Assembly: GCA_046533095.1 (NCBI GenBank)
Contig: JAJQRA010000004.1
Location: 1 to 64,000 of the forward strand
From: ZAX-1 sp046533095
Lineage (GTDB): Bacteria > Bacillota > Clostridia > Lachnospirales > Lachnospiraceae
Direction: 5' to 3'
Length of the DNA stretch: 64,000 nucleotides
The notes below the pieces were generated by a model. The model did no database searches and was not told the origin of the DNA. It saw only the letters and a program-made list of their open reading frames with translations. The position numbers and the translations under genes are program-made. This document shows, piece after piece, positions 32,798 through 42,229 of this stretch (position 1 is its first letter; each line of letters begins with the position of its first letter).

Positions 32798-33856
32798 TCA
32801 TCTAATCCTTTTCGCTGTAATACTCGCCCATTCGCCCTGATGCGTTATTTCAATGATGGCAAGCCCTGCTTTTTGAATCGCTTCTTTTACAGCTTCTTCT
32901 TTAAAATCAATAATACCTGAAGTAATGTAAATTCCTCCAAGTTTCAATCTCATTGGTATGACCGGCGTCAACAGCATGACACTGTCTGCTAACAGATTGG
33001 CGACAACCATTTCATAGCATTCTGTCCCCACCTGCTCTAAAAGATTTGCATCCTCGATAAGATTGCCACAGAAAAACGCTCCCAGATCGGATGAGAGTCC
33101 ATTCACTTTCATATTTTCTAAGGTGGATGTCATGCATTCCGGATCAATATCTGTCCCTACTACTTGACCTGCACCCAATTTTAAGCATAGGATCGACAAA
33201 ATCCCGCTCCCACAGCCTATATCTAAAACGTGATCTCCCTGTTTCATATATTTACGAATCTGCTTTATACAAAGTTGGGTTGTTTCATGTTTCCCCGTGC
33301 CAAAGGAAGTGCCGGGGTCAATTTCAACCACGTATTGATCGGACGCCAAATCCTTCTGCTCCTCCCAAGTAGGTTTGATTAAAATATCATCTATTGTAAA
33401 GGATTTGAAATATTTTTTCCAGTTATTTATCCAGTCCAAGTCTTCCGTTACAAGTTCTGTAATCGTCCCATCTCCGATTTCCACAAATGGACGCAGTCTT
33501 TCCAAAACAGGATTTACTTGGTCTATGATGGTCTGGAAACTGTATCCCTTTCCGTCATATGTATCTTTCAAATAAAAACTCACATAAGCAATCCCCTCGT
33601 CAGGGGGCAGGTCAGGTAAGAGATCAATATATAGCTTCTCCTTATCTGCTGCAGACAGGGGGACATTATCTTCTATCTGAATTCCTTCTATCCGAATTCC
33701 TTCTGACCGAATTCTTTCTGGCTGAATCCCCTCTATTGTCAAATCCATTGATTCATTTAAATCTACGAACCTTAATTCACTTAATTCGCTGCTGATAAAA
33801 TCAACCGCAGCCGTTGTCGTCTTAATGGTGTATTTGTTCCATTTCATTTCCTGCAC
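32798..33856 (-). CDS. prmA: Ribosomal protein L11 methyltransferase
   Basis: 352 residues against about 310 usually. N-terminal substrate domain, then the SAM domain with DPGTSFGTGKHETTQLCI, VLDIGCGSGILSILCLKLGAGQVVGTDID and VVANLLADSVMLLTPVIP. It trimethylates L11. The extra length is partly a run of 5-residue repeats (IEGIQ-ERIRS-EGIRI-EGIQI) at about residues 43-62, encoded by four 15-bp units at 33671-33730. The repeat falls in a region that varies between species and probably forms a surface loop. It is followed directly by rsmE. Confidence 0.93.
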   Translation of the reverse strand: MQEMKWNKYTIKTTTAAVDFISSELSELRFVDLNESMDLTIEGIQPERIRSEGIRIEGIQIEDNVPLSAADKEKLYIDLLPDLPPDEGIAYVSFYLKDTYDGKGYSFQTIIDQVNPVLERLRPFVEIGDGTITELVTEDLDWINNWKKYFKSFTIDDILIKPTWEEQKDLASDQYVVEIDPGTSFGTGKHETTQLCIKQIRKYMKQGDHVLDIGCGSGILSILCLKLGAGQVVGTDIDPECMTSTLENMKVNGLSSDLGAFFCGNLIEDANLLEQVGTECYEMVVANLLADSVMLLTPVIPMRLKLGGIYITSGIIDFKEEAVKEAIQKAGLAIIEITHQGEWASITAKRIR

Positions 33857-33992
33857 TCATTTCGTATTTGCATTTCTTCGGAAGCAATGGCTACGATATG
33901 CATAGCCTGTCCCTCTTGGTCTCTTTTCCATTTATTTATAAAACAAACAAGTACCGGATTTCGTTATGTTACCTTAAAACACTTTTTTATCC

Positions 33993-34439
33993 TTAAAGCG
34001 CTTTTTTTAACTGGTCATATTCACGATTGATTTCCTGTAATGTATGGGTATCTCCATCCATATTGTCTGGATGAAAAATTTTAATTAATTCTTTATAACG
34101 TTTTTTTAACGCTAGTTCATTCCCCACGCCACGGAAAAATTTTTTATCCCAAATTGCCCGTCCCCGTTCCGTAGACAATTCGCGATGGCCTTGCTCATCC
34201 CAATTTTCTGTATAATTGTAAAGCTCTTTCTGCTTTTCCAATTGCTTCTTTTCTTTTGCCAGTTTTCTAAGTTCTTCTTCTAAAATCTTTAATTTCATTT
34301 CAATCAGTTCTTTTTCTCTTTGTATGCGCATATTTTCCATTTCTTGTCTGCGCTTGAAACTTTTTTTTTCCAGTTCAAACATTCTACGCTCATATTCAAG
34401 GTCGTATTGCGCATTTTCTGCGCAAACAGAATAACTCAT
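33993..34439 (-). CDS. Small protein with C-terminal J-domain
   Basis: 148 residues from the ATG at 34437-34439, picked because AGGAGG lies seven bases upstream. A GTG further upstream would give 172 residues without such a site. A long charged coiled-coil (YERRMFELEKKSFKRRQEMENMRIQREKELIEMKLKI..., residues 15-85) is followed by a J-domain carrying the HPD motif in KKRYKELIKIFHPDNMDGD near the C-terminus. J-domains stimulate DnaK ATPase, and this gene sits right after dnaJ in the heat-shock region. The C-terminal position of the J-domain is the reverse of DnaJ. Function otherwise unknown. Confidence 0.78.
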   Translation of the reverse strand: MSYSVCAENAQYDLEYERRMFELEKKSFKRRQEMENMRIQREKELIEMKLKILEEELRKLAKEKKQLEKQKELYNYTENWDEQGHRELSTERGRAIWDKKFFRGVGNELALKKRYKELIKIFHPDNMDGDTHTLQEINREYDQLKKAL

Positions 34440-34642
34440 AGATCTGCCTCCTCCTATTGCCGAAAACATAGAAACTTTCTTTTTTCCAGACTTCTTTCCC
34501 TTATCATGCACCTATATCTAGTATACTCTATTCTACGTTTTGTTTTCCTGCAATAAACTAAGTTTGTTTTGATACGTTTCTTTTACACTTTTTATAGTAT
34601 ATACCATATAGTTTATAAAATCAATGGTGGAATTTATAAAAT

Positions 34643-34690
34643 AAAGAAAACAGGGCAAAAGAAAAGAAAGAAAACAGGGCAAAGGAAATC
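34643..34690. repeat. 24-bp tandem repeat, 2 copies, between dnaJ and the J-domain gene
   Basis: AAAGAAAACAGGGCAAARGA units at 34643-34666 and 34667-34690, differing at a few bases. Purine-rich. No gene in the 234-base gap. Confidence 0.75.
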
Positions 34691-34745
34691 AAACCACCAA
34701 TTTCTTCACTCTGTTTCTTACGATGAGCAATTTATAAGTTTGCAT

Positions 34746-35933
34746 TTACAGGTCTTCTAAAGATTCTTTTATTTTCCCCATAAACCCTTTTTTCTTCCCA
34801 CGTTTCTCTTCGACTGCTTTCTCTTCGGTTGCTGTTGCATCGCTTTTCTTTTTTAGGGATTTGGTACTTGCTTCATCGAATTTGTGCAATGCTTCCTTTG
34901 CTTCCGCACTAAGGGTTGTGGGTACCTGTACCACTAAGGTTACATAATGGTCGCCACGAATCGCCTTATTCCGTAAAGATGGGATTCCTTTTCCTTTTAA
35001 GCGTATTTTCGTATCTGTTTGCGTACCCGGCTTTACGTCATACAAAATATCACCGTCTATGGTGCTGATCCGTACTTCACCGCCAAGTGCCGCTTGTGCA
35101 AAAGAAATTGGTGCCGTAGAGAAAATATTCATATCTTGCCGTTGGAAAATAGGGTGTCTTGATACATTTACTTCTACAAGCAAATCCCCTCTTTGGCCTC
35201 CGTTTGTTCCGGGTTCACCTTTGTCCCGTATCCTTATGCTTTGACCATTGTCAATACCTGCCGGCACACTGACTTTGATTTTCTTCCTGCTCGAAATATA
35301 TCCGGTACCATGGCAATCCACGCATTTTTCCTTTACGATTTTTCCTGTTCCACGACAATCCGGGCAAGTCTGGACATTTTGAACCATGCCAAGGAAAGAC
35401 TGCTGGGTATAGACCACTTTCCCTTTTCCACCGCACTTTGAACAAGTCTCTGGTGACGTACCGGGTTTTGCTCCAGTTGTATGGCAAGTATTGCAGTCGT
35501 CTTTTAGTGTAATTTCAATTTCCTTTTCACAGCCAAATGCCGCCTCTTCAAAGGTAATGCGAATCGTCGCCCTTAAGTTGGCGCCTTTCATTGGCCCATT
35601 GCCGCTAGAACGTCTTCTGCCGCCACCAAAAAAGTCTCCAAATAAATCTCCGAAAATATCACCCATATCCATACCAGAAAAGTCAAATCCGCCGGCTCCT
35701 CCTTCAAAAGCCGCATGGCCAAATTGGTCATACTGCTGCCGCTTTTCTGAATCGCTTAAAACGGCATAGGCTTCTGAGGCCTCTTTAAATTTTTTCTCTG
35801 CCTCTGCATTTCCCGGATTTGTATCCGGATGATATTTCTTTGCCAATTGCCTGTATGCTTTCTTTAATGTGGCATCATCCGCACTTTTCTCTACACCGAG
35901 AATCTCATAGTAATCTCTTTTTTGTTCTGCCAT
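34746..35933 (-). CDS. dnaJ: Chaperone protein DnaJ
   Basis: 395 residues from the ATG at 35931-35933 (SD GAGGG; a TTG two codons upstream is less likely). J-domain with HPD in AKKYHPDTNPGN, a Gly/Phe-rich linker (GGFDFSGMDMGDIFGDLFGDFFGGG), four CxxCxGxG zinc repeats in slightly varied form (CNTCHTTGA, CSKCGGKGK, CPDCRGTGK, CVDCHGTGY), and substrate-binding C-terminal domains. It delivers clients to DnaK. The tail is Lys/Glu-rich (KSLKKKSDATATEEKAVEEK), longer than usual. Downstream of dnaK in the HrcA-controlled operon. Confidence 0.97.
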   Translation of the reverse strand: MAEQKRDYYEILGVEKSADDATLKKAYRQLAKKYHPDTNPGNAEAEKKFKEASEAYAVLSDSEKRQQYDQFGHAAFEGGAGGFDFSGMDMGDIFGDLFGDFFGGGRRRSSGNGPMKGANLRATIRITFEEAAFGCEKEIEITLKDDCNTCHTTGAKPGTSPETCSKCGGKGKVVYTQQSFLGMVQNVQTCPDCRGTGKIVKEKCVDCHGTGYISSRKKIKVSVPAGIDNGQSIRIRDKGEPGTNGGQRGDLLVEVNVSRHPIFQRQDMNIFSTAPISFAQAALGGEVRISTIDGDILYDVKPGTQTDTKIRLKGKGIPSLRNKAIRGDHYVTLVVQVPTTLSAEAKEALHKFDEASTKSLKKKSDATATEEKAVEEKRGKKKGFMGKIKESLEDL

Positions 35934-36101
35934 ATTCAATTCCCTCTTATACTGATTCTAAGGAGCCACTGTAAAATTTTATGCATCTATTCGGCTGTAC
36001 CTCCCTCATAGCTATCAAATATTGGGGGGTGAATAGTTACAATTTGATTTACAATAGCTCCTTATTTCATATTTACTTTGCGTATTTTCAAACATTCCAC
36101 T

Positions 36102-36185
36102 TTAGCGCCTGCTTTATGCTATTTACGTTTTAGCACCTACTTCATGCTATTTACGTCTTAGCGCCTGCTTCATGCTATTTATACT
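36102..36185. repeat. 28-bp tandem repeat, 3 copies, at the dnaK 3' end
   Basis: Units start at 36102, 36130 and 36158, the last overlapping the dnaK stop codon. Minus-strand reading starts AAATAGCATGAAGCAGGCGC. The array lies in the dnaK-dnaJ gap. The rest of that gap (35934-36101) shows no gene. Confidence 0.9.
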
Positions 36186-38041
36186 TCTTTATAGTCTGCA
36201 TCTACAACATCATCTGCTTGGCTATAGCTTTCTGCATCTCCTGCATTCATGTCCGGCCCACCTGCCCCAGAAGCCTGTGTTTGCTCATACATTTTTGCAA
36301 ATACCTTTTGCGCACTTTCTGTTAATTTTTCTTTTGCGGCTTTCATTTCGCCAAGTTGGTCATCGGTCATTTCTTCTGCATTTTGATTAGCCTCCAGCAT
36401 TGCCTTTAATGCATTTAAGTCTTCTTCTACCGACGCCTTATCTGCGGCATCTAAATTTGCACCTACTTCCTCTAATGCTTTTTCTGTCTGGAATACAAAA
36501 GAGTCTGCATCATTTCTCGTGTCAATCGCTTCTTTTTTCTTCTTATCTTGTGCCTCAAATTCTGTCGCTTCCCTAATTGCTTTATCAATATCGGAATCCG
36601 ACATGTTCGATCCGGCTGTAATTGTAATATGCTGTTCTTTTCCGGTTCCTAAATCCTTTGCAGATACATTTACAATACCATTTGCATCAATGTCAAAGGT
36701 AACTTCAATCTGAGGTACACCACGCCTTGCCGGCGGAATCCCGTCTAGCCTAAATTGCCCTAACGACTTATTATCTTTTGCAAACTGACGTTCGCCCTGC
36801 ACTACATTAATATCAACTGCAGTCTGATTATCTGCGGCGGTAGAAAATACCTGGCTCTTTTTGGTTGGAATGGTCGTATTGCGTTCAATTAATCTTGTGG
36901 CAACCCCACCCATCGTTTCAATTGATAGCGACAATGGCGTTACATCCAGCAAAAGGATTTCTCCTGCGCCGGCATCTCCTGCTAGCTTTCCGCCTTGAAT
37001 AGAGGCGCCTAATGCAACACATTCATCCGGATTTAACGTTTTGCTTGGTTCTTTCCCCGTTAACTGCTTTACCTTGTCCTGAACAGCCGGTACACGTGTA
37101 GAACCGCCTACTAATAGCACTTGCCCAAGCTCAGAAGAAGTAATTCCGGCATCCTTTAATGCAGTCTGTACCGGTACTGTTGTACGCTCTACTAAATCAT
37201 GCGTCAATTCATCAAATTTTGCCCTTGTCAAGTTCATATCGAAATGCTTTGGCCCTTCATTCGTTGCCGTGATGAATGGAAGGTTAATATTTGTCGTGGT
37301 AGCTGCGGATAATTCTTTCTTTGCTTTTTCAGCCGCTTCTTTTAGTCTTTGCAGCGCCATTTTATCATTGGATAAATCAACGCCTTCGGTTTTCTTAAAT
37401 TCAGCCAGCATATAATCGGTAATTTTCTGATCGAAGTCATCGCCACCTAGCCTGTTGTCGCCCGAAGTAGCTAGTACTTCAATAACGCCTTCTCCAATTT
37501 CAATGATCGAAACATCAAAGGTACCGCCACCTAAATCATATACCATGATTTTTTGCTCTTTTTCATTATCAAGACCGTAAGCTAATGCCGCCGCAGTAGG
37601 CTCATTGATAATACGTTTTACTTCAAGCCCTGCAATTTTACCTGCATCCTTCGTTGCTTGACGCTGTGCATCGTTAAAATATGCCGGAACGGTAATTACT
37701 GCATCGTTTACTTTTTCACCTAGATAATTTTCAGCGTCTGCTTTTAATTTTTGAAGAATCATTGCTGAAATTTCCTGTGGGGAATATTTCTTCGTATCAA
37801 TGATTTTTCTACGATCTGTTCCCATATCCCTTTTAATTGAGGAAATTGTTTTTTCTGCATTTGTAACAGCCTGCCGCTTTGCCGGTTCCCCAACAAGCCT
37901 TTCGCCTGTTTTTGTAAAGGCAACAATCGACGGTGTTGTCCTTGCCCCTTCTGTATTCGCGATAACGACTGGTTTACCGCCCTCCATAACTGCCACACAG
38001 CTATTTGTTGTTCCTAAATCAATACCAATTATTTTACCCAT
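36179..38041 (-). CDS. dnaK: Chaperone protein DnaK
   Basis: 620 residues from the ATG at 38039-38041, eight bases after GGAGG. Hsp70 signatures: IIGIDLGTTNSCVAV, IMVYDLGGGTFDVSIIE, VLLVGGSTRVPAVQ. Substrate domain DVTPLSLSIETMGG and C-terminal lid ending DVVDADYKEV. The nucleotide-binding domain lacks the extra segment of Gram-negative DnaK, as in other Firmicutes. Third gene of hrcA-grpE-dnaK-dnaJ. Confidence 0.99.
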   Translation of the reverse strand: MGKIIGIDLGTTNSCVAVMEGGKPVVIANTEGARTTPSIVAFTKTGERLVGEPAKRQAVTNAEKTISSIKRDMGTDRRKIIDTKKYSPQEISAMILQKLKADAENYLGEKVNDAVITVPAYFNDAQRQATKDAGKIAGLEVKRIINEPTAAALAYGLDNEKEQKIMVYDLGGGTFDVSIIEIGEGVIEVLATSGDNRLGGDDFDQKITDYMLAEFKKTEGVDLSNDKMALQRLKEAAEKAKKELSAATTTNINLPFITATNEGPKHFDMNLTRAKFDELTHDLVERTTVPVQTALKDAGITSSELGQVLLVGGSTRVPAVQDKVKQLTGKEPSKTLNPDECVALGASIQGGKLAGDAGAGEILLLDVTPLSLSIETMGGVATRLIERNTTIPTKKSQVFSTAADNQTAVDINVVQGERQFAKDNKSLGQFRLDGIPPARRGVPQIEVTFDIDANGIVNVSAKDLGTGKEQHITITAGSNMSDSDIDKAIREATEFEAQDKKKKEAIDTRNDADSFVFQTEKALEEVGANLDAADKASVEEDLNALKAMLEANQNAEEMTDDQLGEMKAAKEKLTESAQKVFAKMYEQTQASGAGGPDMNAGDAESYSQADDVVDADYKEV

Positions 38042-38151
38042 AATCAAAACCTCCTATAAAAAATCAAATTATCAGCCTACCTTATTTTTTCACTACTTTA
38101 TCTCTTGCTTCCTTATTTCTTGCTGTTTTATTTCTTGCCGCCAATTACTAC

Positions 38152-38874
38152 TTATTGCACAACCGCTACCATGCTATGCCTTACCACGCTTTCCCGGTAC
38201 ATATAGCCTTTCTGCAACTCTTGTGCTACAATACCGGAATCATACACATCGCTTTCGACCTGCATCACTGCATTGTGTAAATCTGGGTTAAATTCTTGCC
38301 CGACAGCTTCTATCGGCTTTATTCCGATGTTGTCTAACTCTGTCATGAACTGCTTGTAAATTTTATCCATCCCTTGGACAAATGCATCTTCCGCATTATC
38401 CGCCGCAGCAAGGCCTCTTTCAAAATTATCTACGACCGGTAAAATCTTCTCCACAACACTCTTTACACCGATTTCATACATCTGTGCTTTTTCTTTCTCT
38501 GTCCGTTTGCGGAAATTGTCAAACTCTGCCATCTGCCGCTTTAAACGATCGGTTAAATCCGCTATCTGCTCATCGGTTTTATTTTTCTTCTCCCGCTTTT
38601 TAAAAAGGCTTTTCTTCTCTACTTCGCTTTCTTCTACTACTTCACTTGCTTCTTCACCATCTGCCGCTTCATTTGCTTCTTCACTCTCTGCTACTTCACT
38701 TGCCTGTATTGTTTTGTCCGCTTCGGCTCCTGAACTTTCTTCATCCGGCACTTCTTGTTCTGGACCCTTGTGCGTATCGTCATGCAAATTTTCGTTTTCT
38801 TTCGCTATTTCTTCTTGTGAAAGCTCACTATCTAGATTTGTTTCCTTTATTTCCGGCTTTTGCTGTTCCGCCAA
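38152..38874 (-). CDS. grpE: Nucleotide exchange factor GrpE
   Basis: 240 residues, longer than the usual ~190 because of an acidic N-terminal extension (residues 1-90; runs of ESEEANEAADGEEASEVVEE). The GrpE core begins at ADLTDRLKRQMAEFDNFRKRTEKEKAQMYEIG and ends with IVAQELQKGYMYRESVVRHSMVAV. It releases ADP from DnaK. The acidic extension is repeat-rich, again in keeping with the local tendency to expand low-complexity parts. Confidence 0.97.
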   Translation of the reverse strand: MAEQQKPEIKETNLDSELSQEEIAKENENLHDDTHKGPEQEVPDEESSGAEADKTIQASEVAESEEANEAADGEEASEVVEESEVEKKSLFKKREKKNKTDEQIADLTDRLKRQMAEFDNFRKRTEKEKAQMYEIGVKSVVEKILPVVDNFERGLAAADNAEDAFVQGMDKIYKQFMTELDNIGIKPIEAVGQEFNPDLHNAVMQVESDVYDSGIVAQELQKGYMYRESVVRHSMVAVVQ

Positions 38875-38891
38875 TTTTTAGACCACCTTTC

Positions 38892-39938
38892 CTATGTTTT
38901 ATTATCTTTGGACTCCTTAAATATAGAATCCAATTGAACCTTTAACGTTTTTAGATTATCCATAACATTTTCATAGTCCATCCGCTTGGGCCCTATAATT
39001 CCAATCGTTCCTTGCATCCCTCCACCAAGTTCGTAGGTAGCCGTAACAACACTGCAGTCCTGCATTGTCTGCAAGGGCGACTCACTTCCAATGTAAACTT
39101 GAATGCCAGTTTCTTCCCCATTTACAAGCTTATCTGTTACAAGGCTTATGAGCTGCTGTTTTTCTTCAAATGCACTGAGCAGTTCGCTTGCCTTAACGGA
39201 ATCGCTTAGTTCCGGATATTTAAAGATATTTGTTGCCCCGCTTGTATAAATTTCAAGGTCATTGTCTTCCCCGATAGCATCCGCTACAGCATCTAAAACA
39301 TCGCTGATGATATTGCTGTGGATACCTGCTTTTCCTTTTAACGTAGCAATCGTCCCTAAATTAATCTGTTCCAAAGATAACCCATTTAAGCTTGTATTAA
39401 GCAAAATGTTTAACTTTAGCAATGTTTCATTATCCATCGTTTCTCTGGTAGAGATTATTTTGTTCTTGACGATATTCCCCTCCATTACGACAACCGATAA
39501 AATCTGGTCTTCATCGACTTGGGAGAGTTGAATAAATTTAATCTTGTTCCTGTGGTACGATGGTGTGGTAATCATCGTTGTATAGTTGGTATTTGCCGCA
39601 AGCATTTTAACCACCTGCTTTAGCACCTGTTCCATTTTCTCTGTCTTTTCAATGAAGAATTCCTTCATCTGCGTAACTTCTTTGTCCTTCTCCATCATCA
39701 GGTTATCTACATAAAAACGATATCCTTTGTCAGAAGGAATGCGTCCTGATGAAGTATGGGGCTGCACGATGTAGCCTAATTCCTCCAAATCAGACATCTC
39801 ATTTCGTATGGTAGCTGAGCTTAAATTCAAACCGGAAAATTTAGAAATAGTCCTTGAGCCTACCGGCTCGCCGGTTTCCAAATAATTTCGGATGATCGCA
39901 TTTAAGATTTTCCTTTTTCTTTCATCTAATCCTTGCAT
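38892..39938 (-). CDS. hrcA: Heat-inducible transcription repressor HrcA
   Basis: 348 residues. Winged-helix N-terminus (ERKRKILNAIIRNYLETGEPVGSRTISKF, then LSSATIRNEMSDLEELGYIVQPHTSSGRIPSDKGYR) and the GAF-like dimer domain ending YENVMDNLKTLKVQLDSIF. It binds CIRCE and represses its own operon until heat shock. A CIRCE element lies 78 bases upstream of the ATG, so it is autoregulated. First gene of the operon. Confidence 0.98.
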   Translation of the reverse strand: MQGLDERKRKILNAIIRNYLETGEPVGSRTISKFSGLNLSSATIRNEMSDLEELGYIVQPHTSSGRIPSDKGYRFYVDNLMMEKDKEVTQMKEFFIEKTEKMEQVLKQVVKMLAANTNYTTMITTPSYHRNKIKFIQLSQVDEDQILSVVVMEGNIVKNKIISTRETMDNETLLKLNILLNTSLNGLSLEQINLGTIATLKGKAGIHSNIISDVLDAVADAIGEDNDLEIYTSGATNIFKYPELSDSVKASELLSAFEEKQQLISLVTDKLVNGEETGIQVYIGSESPLQTMQDCSVVTATYELGGGMQGTIGIIGPKRMDYENVMDNLKTLKVQLDSIFKESKDNKT

Positions 39939-40015
39939 CTGCTCACTCCCGGTGAAATGTTGTTCGCTCTAGCTTTTGCAATACGATGGAGCGCTTGGCG
40001 ATGTATTTCTTTTTG

Positions 40016-40042
40016 TTAGCACTCGCTTGGTTAGAGTGCTAA
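40016..40042 (-). promoter_or_regulatory. CIRCE operator
   Basis: Exact TTAGCACTC-N9-GAGTGCTAA (40016-40024 and 40034-40042), the canonical HrcA-binding inverted repeat. It lies just downstream of the promoter, within the start of the hrcA-grpE-dnaK-dnaJ transcript. Confidence 0.97.
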
Positions 40043-40055
40043 TATCTATGTTCTT

Positions 40056-40084
40056 AAGATATCACTATCAATTTTCTTTGTCAA
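40056..40084 (-). promoter_or_regulatory. Promoter of the hrcA-grpE-dnaK-dnaJ operon
   Basis: -35 TTGACA (40079-40084), 17-bp spacer, -10 TATCTT (40056-40061), followed at once by CIRCE. This is standard HrcA promoter architecture. Confidence 0.88.
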
Positions 40085-40168
40085 TAGAATTTTTTAATTT
40101 TATACTTTATTTATATTTTTAATCGCATGTTTTCATTTTTATCTACCTATTTGACACGATACAAAGCA

Positions 40169-40313
40169 CACTCCAAAAAGGATATCCTTTCGCCTCTTTG
40201 GAGTGCGCCTAAATGTTCGTCTAGCTGATGATGTAAGGAAATCTGCAATCGCCACCGACCGGCCTTCGTCCCCCTGCATCTAGCTGGTTCTGCAAGGGAA
40301 TCTGACGGAATCG
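40169..40313. repeat. Hairpin and degenerate repeats downstream of the carbonic anhydrase gene
   Basis: CACTCCAAA (40169-40177) pairs with TTTGGAGTG (40197-40205), a 9-bp stem without a clear U-tract. A diverged direct repeat of the carbonic-anhydrase 3' end (CTAGCTG...AATCTG...CACCGA-like) spans about 40222-40320. It looks like an older tandem duplication of the kind seen elsewhere in the window. Confidence 0.5.
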
Positions 40314-40895
40314 TTACCGAAAGTCTACTACCCCTGTTTCAATATCATATTTCGCCTCAATAACCTTTAATGCTCCTTTACTCGTCAAATGCGTAATGAT
40401 CTCACTGCTCATTACAATATCTTTTGAATGGGTGATATTTAGATCTTCCGCCCTTGTCGCATTGGTTTCACTGCCAATTCCATCTTTTATTTCATCCACA
40501 ATGGCTTGTATATGCCCATCCGCTTTTTGGCCTAAAGCGGCGCTCACCGCTCCACAATGGCTATGTCCCATAACAACGACAACTTTTGCGCCTAAATGTT
40601 CTGCGCCATATTCAATACTGCCCAATTCAAAATCACCAATGACATTTCCTGCCGTACGGACAACAAAAAGATCGCCTATTCCTGCAGAAAAGATATGTTC
40701 CGGGGGAACCCTAGAATCAGAGCAGGTAACAATAACAGCATAGGGCTTTTGCCCATTTACAGCTGTATCTGTTATGATGCCCTGTGTGATATTGCCCTTG
40801 TTTTTGTGGGTAGATAAAAAATTTGTATTTCCTTCCTTTAGTTTATCAATTGCATGATCAGGCGTATTCATTGTGATTTGTTCTACCATTCCCAT
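40314..40895 (-). CDS. Beta-class carbonic anhydrase
   Basis: 193 residues. Zinc ligands in VIVTCSDSRVPPE (Cys and Asp-Arg dyad, near residue 58) and VMGHSHCGAV (His and Cys, near residue 111). It interconverts CO2 and bicarbonate, supplying bicarbonate for carboxylation (carbamoyl phosphate for arginine is one candidate use). Compact clostridial type ending YDIETGVVDFR. SD AGGAGCGG precedes the ATG. It lies between hemW and hrcA, an insertion relative to the usual lepA-hemW-hrcA order. Confidence 0.93.
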   Translation of the reverse strand: MGMVEQITMNTPDHAIDKLKEGNTNFLSTHKNKGNITQGIITDTAVNGQKPYAVIVTCSDSRVPPEHIFSAGIGDLFVVRTAGNVIGDFELGSIEYGAEHLGAKVVVVMGHSHCGAVSAALGQKADGHIQAIVDEIKDGIGSETNATRAEDLNITHSKDIVMSSEIITHLTSKGALKVIEAKYDIETGVVDFR

Positions 40896-41026
40896 TGTTT
40901 CCGCTCCTTTTTGGTTGCGCTGTCGTCACCATGTTTTGTTGATTATACTATAGCTTATGAGAAAGTGCAACGCAAATTGCCTCATGTTGCCAAAGTACCG
41001 GAGCGTTGCCAAGAATTTGTCCTTAT

Positions 41027-42184
41027 TTAAAGAAGAAATTGTGCCATAGCGTAATTGCTTATGCTAATCCCTTTTGTCGTGAGCCAAATGCGACCGTCTA
41101 TTTGCCGTAGTAGTTCCTGCTTCGACAATGTGACCAACACCTCCCCATAAATATGCTCAATCTCCACCGAAAACTGCTTTTTAAATTCCTGCCTGTCAAC
41201 TCCACGCAGCAGACGAAGCCCGAGAAACATAAATTCCTCCATCTGGCTTTTTTCCGAAAGGGTTTCGCAATCTTTTTTCCCAAAATCTCCCTTTAAATAA
41301 TCTTCTAAATTTGCCGTATTTGTAAAACGCCTGTTTTCCACAAGGGACGCACTGCCAAGACCAAGGCCTAAATAAGGTTGCCTTGTCCAATAGCCTATAT
41401 TGTGTTTGCACGATTTCCCCGGTTTTGCATAATTGGATATTTCATACTGCTCATAGCCATTTTCCCTTAAAAATATAGTCGCATGTTCGCACATTCGGCG
41501 TTCTGTTTCTTCCTCCGGCAAACTGACGGGCACATCTCCTTTTTCCCTTGCCTTTTCATCTTCTTGATAGCGTTTAAAAAAATTAGTCCCTTCCTCGATG
41601 ATTAAGCTATAGGCGCAAATGTGTTCCGGATTTAGCCGTACAACTTGCGTAATGCTGTATATCCAGTCCTTTAGGCTCTGGTTTGGCAGCCCGTACATTA
41701 AATCTACATTTACATTGTCAAATCCGGCCTCGCGGACCAATGCAAAACTTTTTAAAAATTGTTCCCATGTATGAATTCGACCTAATACGTTTAATTCCTC
41801 ATCAATGGCAGACTGCAGTCCGAAACTGATACGGTTTATTCCGACCTTTTTGTAAAATTTTACTTTATCTTCATCCAGCGTCCCCGGATTGCACTCTATC
41901 GTTATTTCTGCCGCATCCTCCAATTTAAAATGCGTAGAAAGGGCCTTCATGATCACATCGATCGAAGAAATGGGCAAAACAGAAGGCGTACCTCCACCAA
42001 TAAAAATGGAAGGTACGCTATATGCTTGATAATTGTCCGCTTTCTGTTTTATTTCTTCCGTTAATCTTTTCACATACTCCTGCTGCACGTCTAGCGATGC
42101 AGGTGCAGATAAAAAATCACAATAATCGCATTTTTTTATACAAAATGGGATGTGTACATAAAGTTCTAGTTTGTTCCGATTCAT
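41027..42184 (-). CDS. hemW: HemW-like radical SAM protein
   Basis: 385 residues. LYVHIPFCIKKCDYCDFLSA carries the CxxxCxxC cluster in its HemW form (fourth Cys nearby), with FIGGGTPSVL, TIECNPGTL, NRISFGLQSAIDEELNVLGRIH and DLMYGLPNQSL as family motifs. The protein is a heme chaperone related to oxygen-independent coproporphyrinogen oxidase. The CDFLSA variant is typical of HemW rather than HemN. It follows lepA by 45 bases, a conserved order. Confidence 0.93.
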   Translation of the reverse strand: MNRNKLELYVHIPFCIKKCDYCDFLSAPASLDVQQEYVKRLTEEIKQKADNYQAYSVPSIFIGGGTPSVLPISSIDVIMKALSTHFKLEDAAEITIECNPGTLDEDKVKFYKKVGINRISFGLQSAIDEELNVLGRIHTWEQFLKSFALVREAGFDNVNVDLMYGLPNQSLKDWIYSITQVVRLNPEHICAYSLIIEEGTNFFKRYQEDEKAREKGDVPVSLPEEETERRMCEHATIFLRENGYEQYEISNYAKPGKSCKHNIGYWTRQPYLGLGLGSASLVENRRFTNTANLEDYLKGDFGKKDCETLSEKSQMEEFMFLGLRLLRGVDRQEFKKQFSVEIEHIYGEVLVTLSKQELLRQIDGRIWLTTKGISISNYAMAQFLL

Positions 42185-42229
42185 CCTTGCTCCAATGATC
42201 TATGTTTCGTTTTGACCGATTTTTCCTAT

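Noticed and set aside
40169..40205. Hairpin after the carbonic anhydrase gene as an intrinsic terminator
   Set aside because: Good 9-bp stem but no U-tract on either side; kept only as a repeat.
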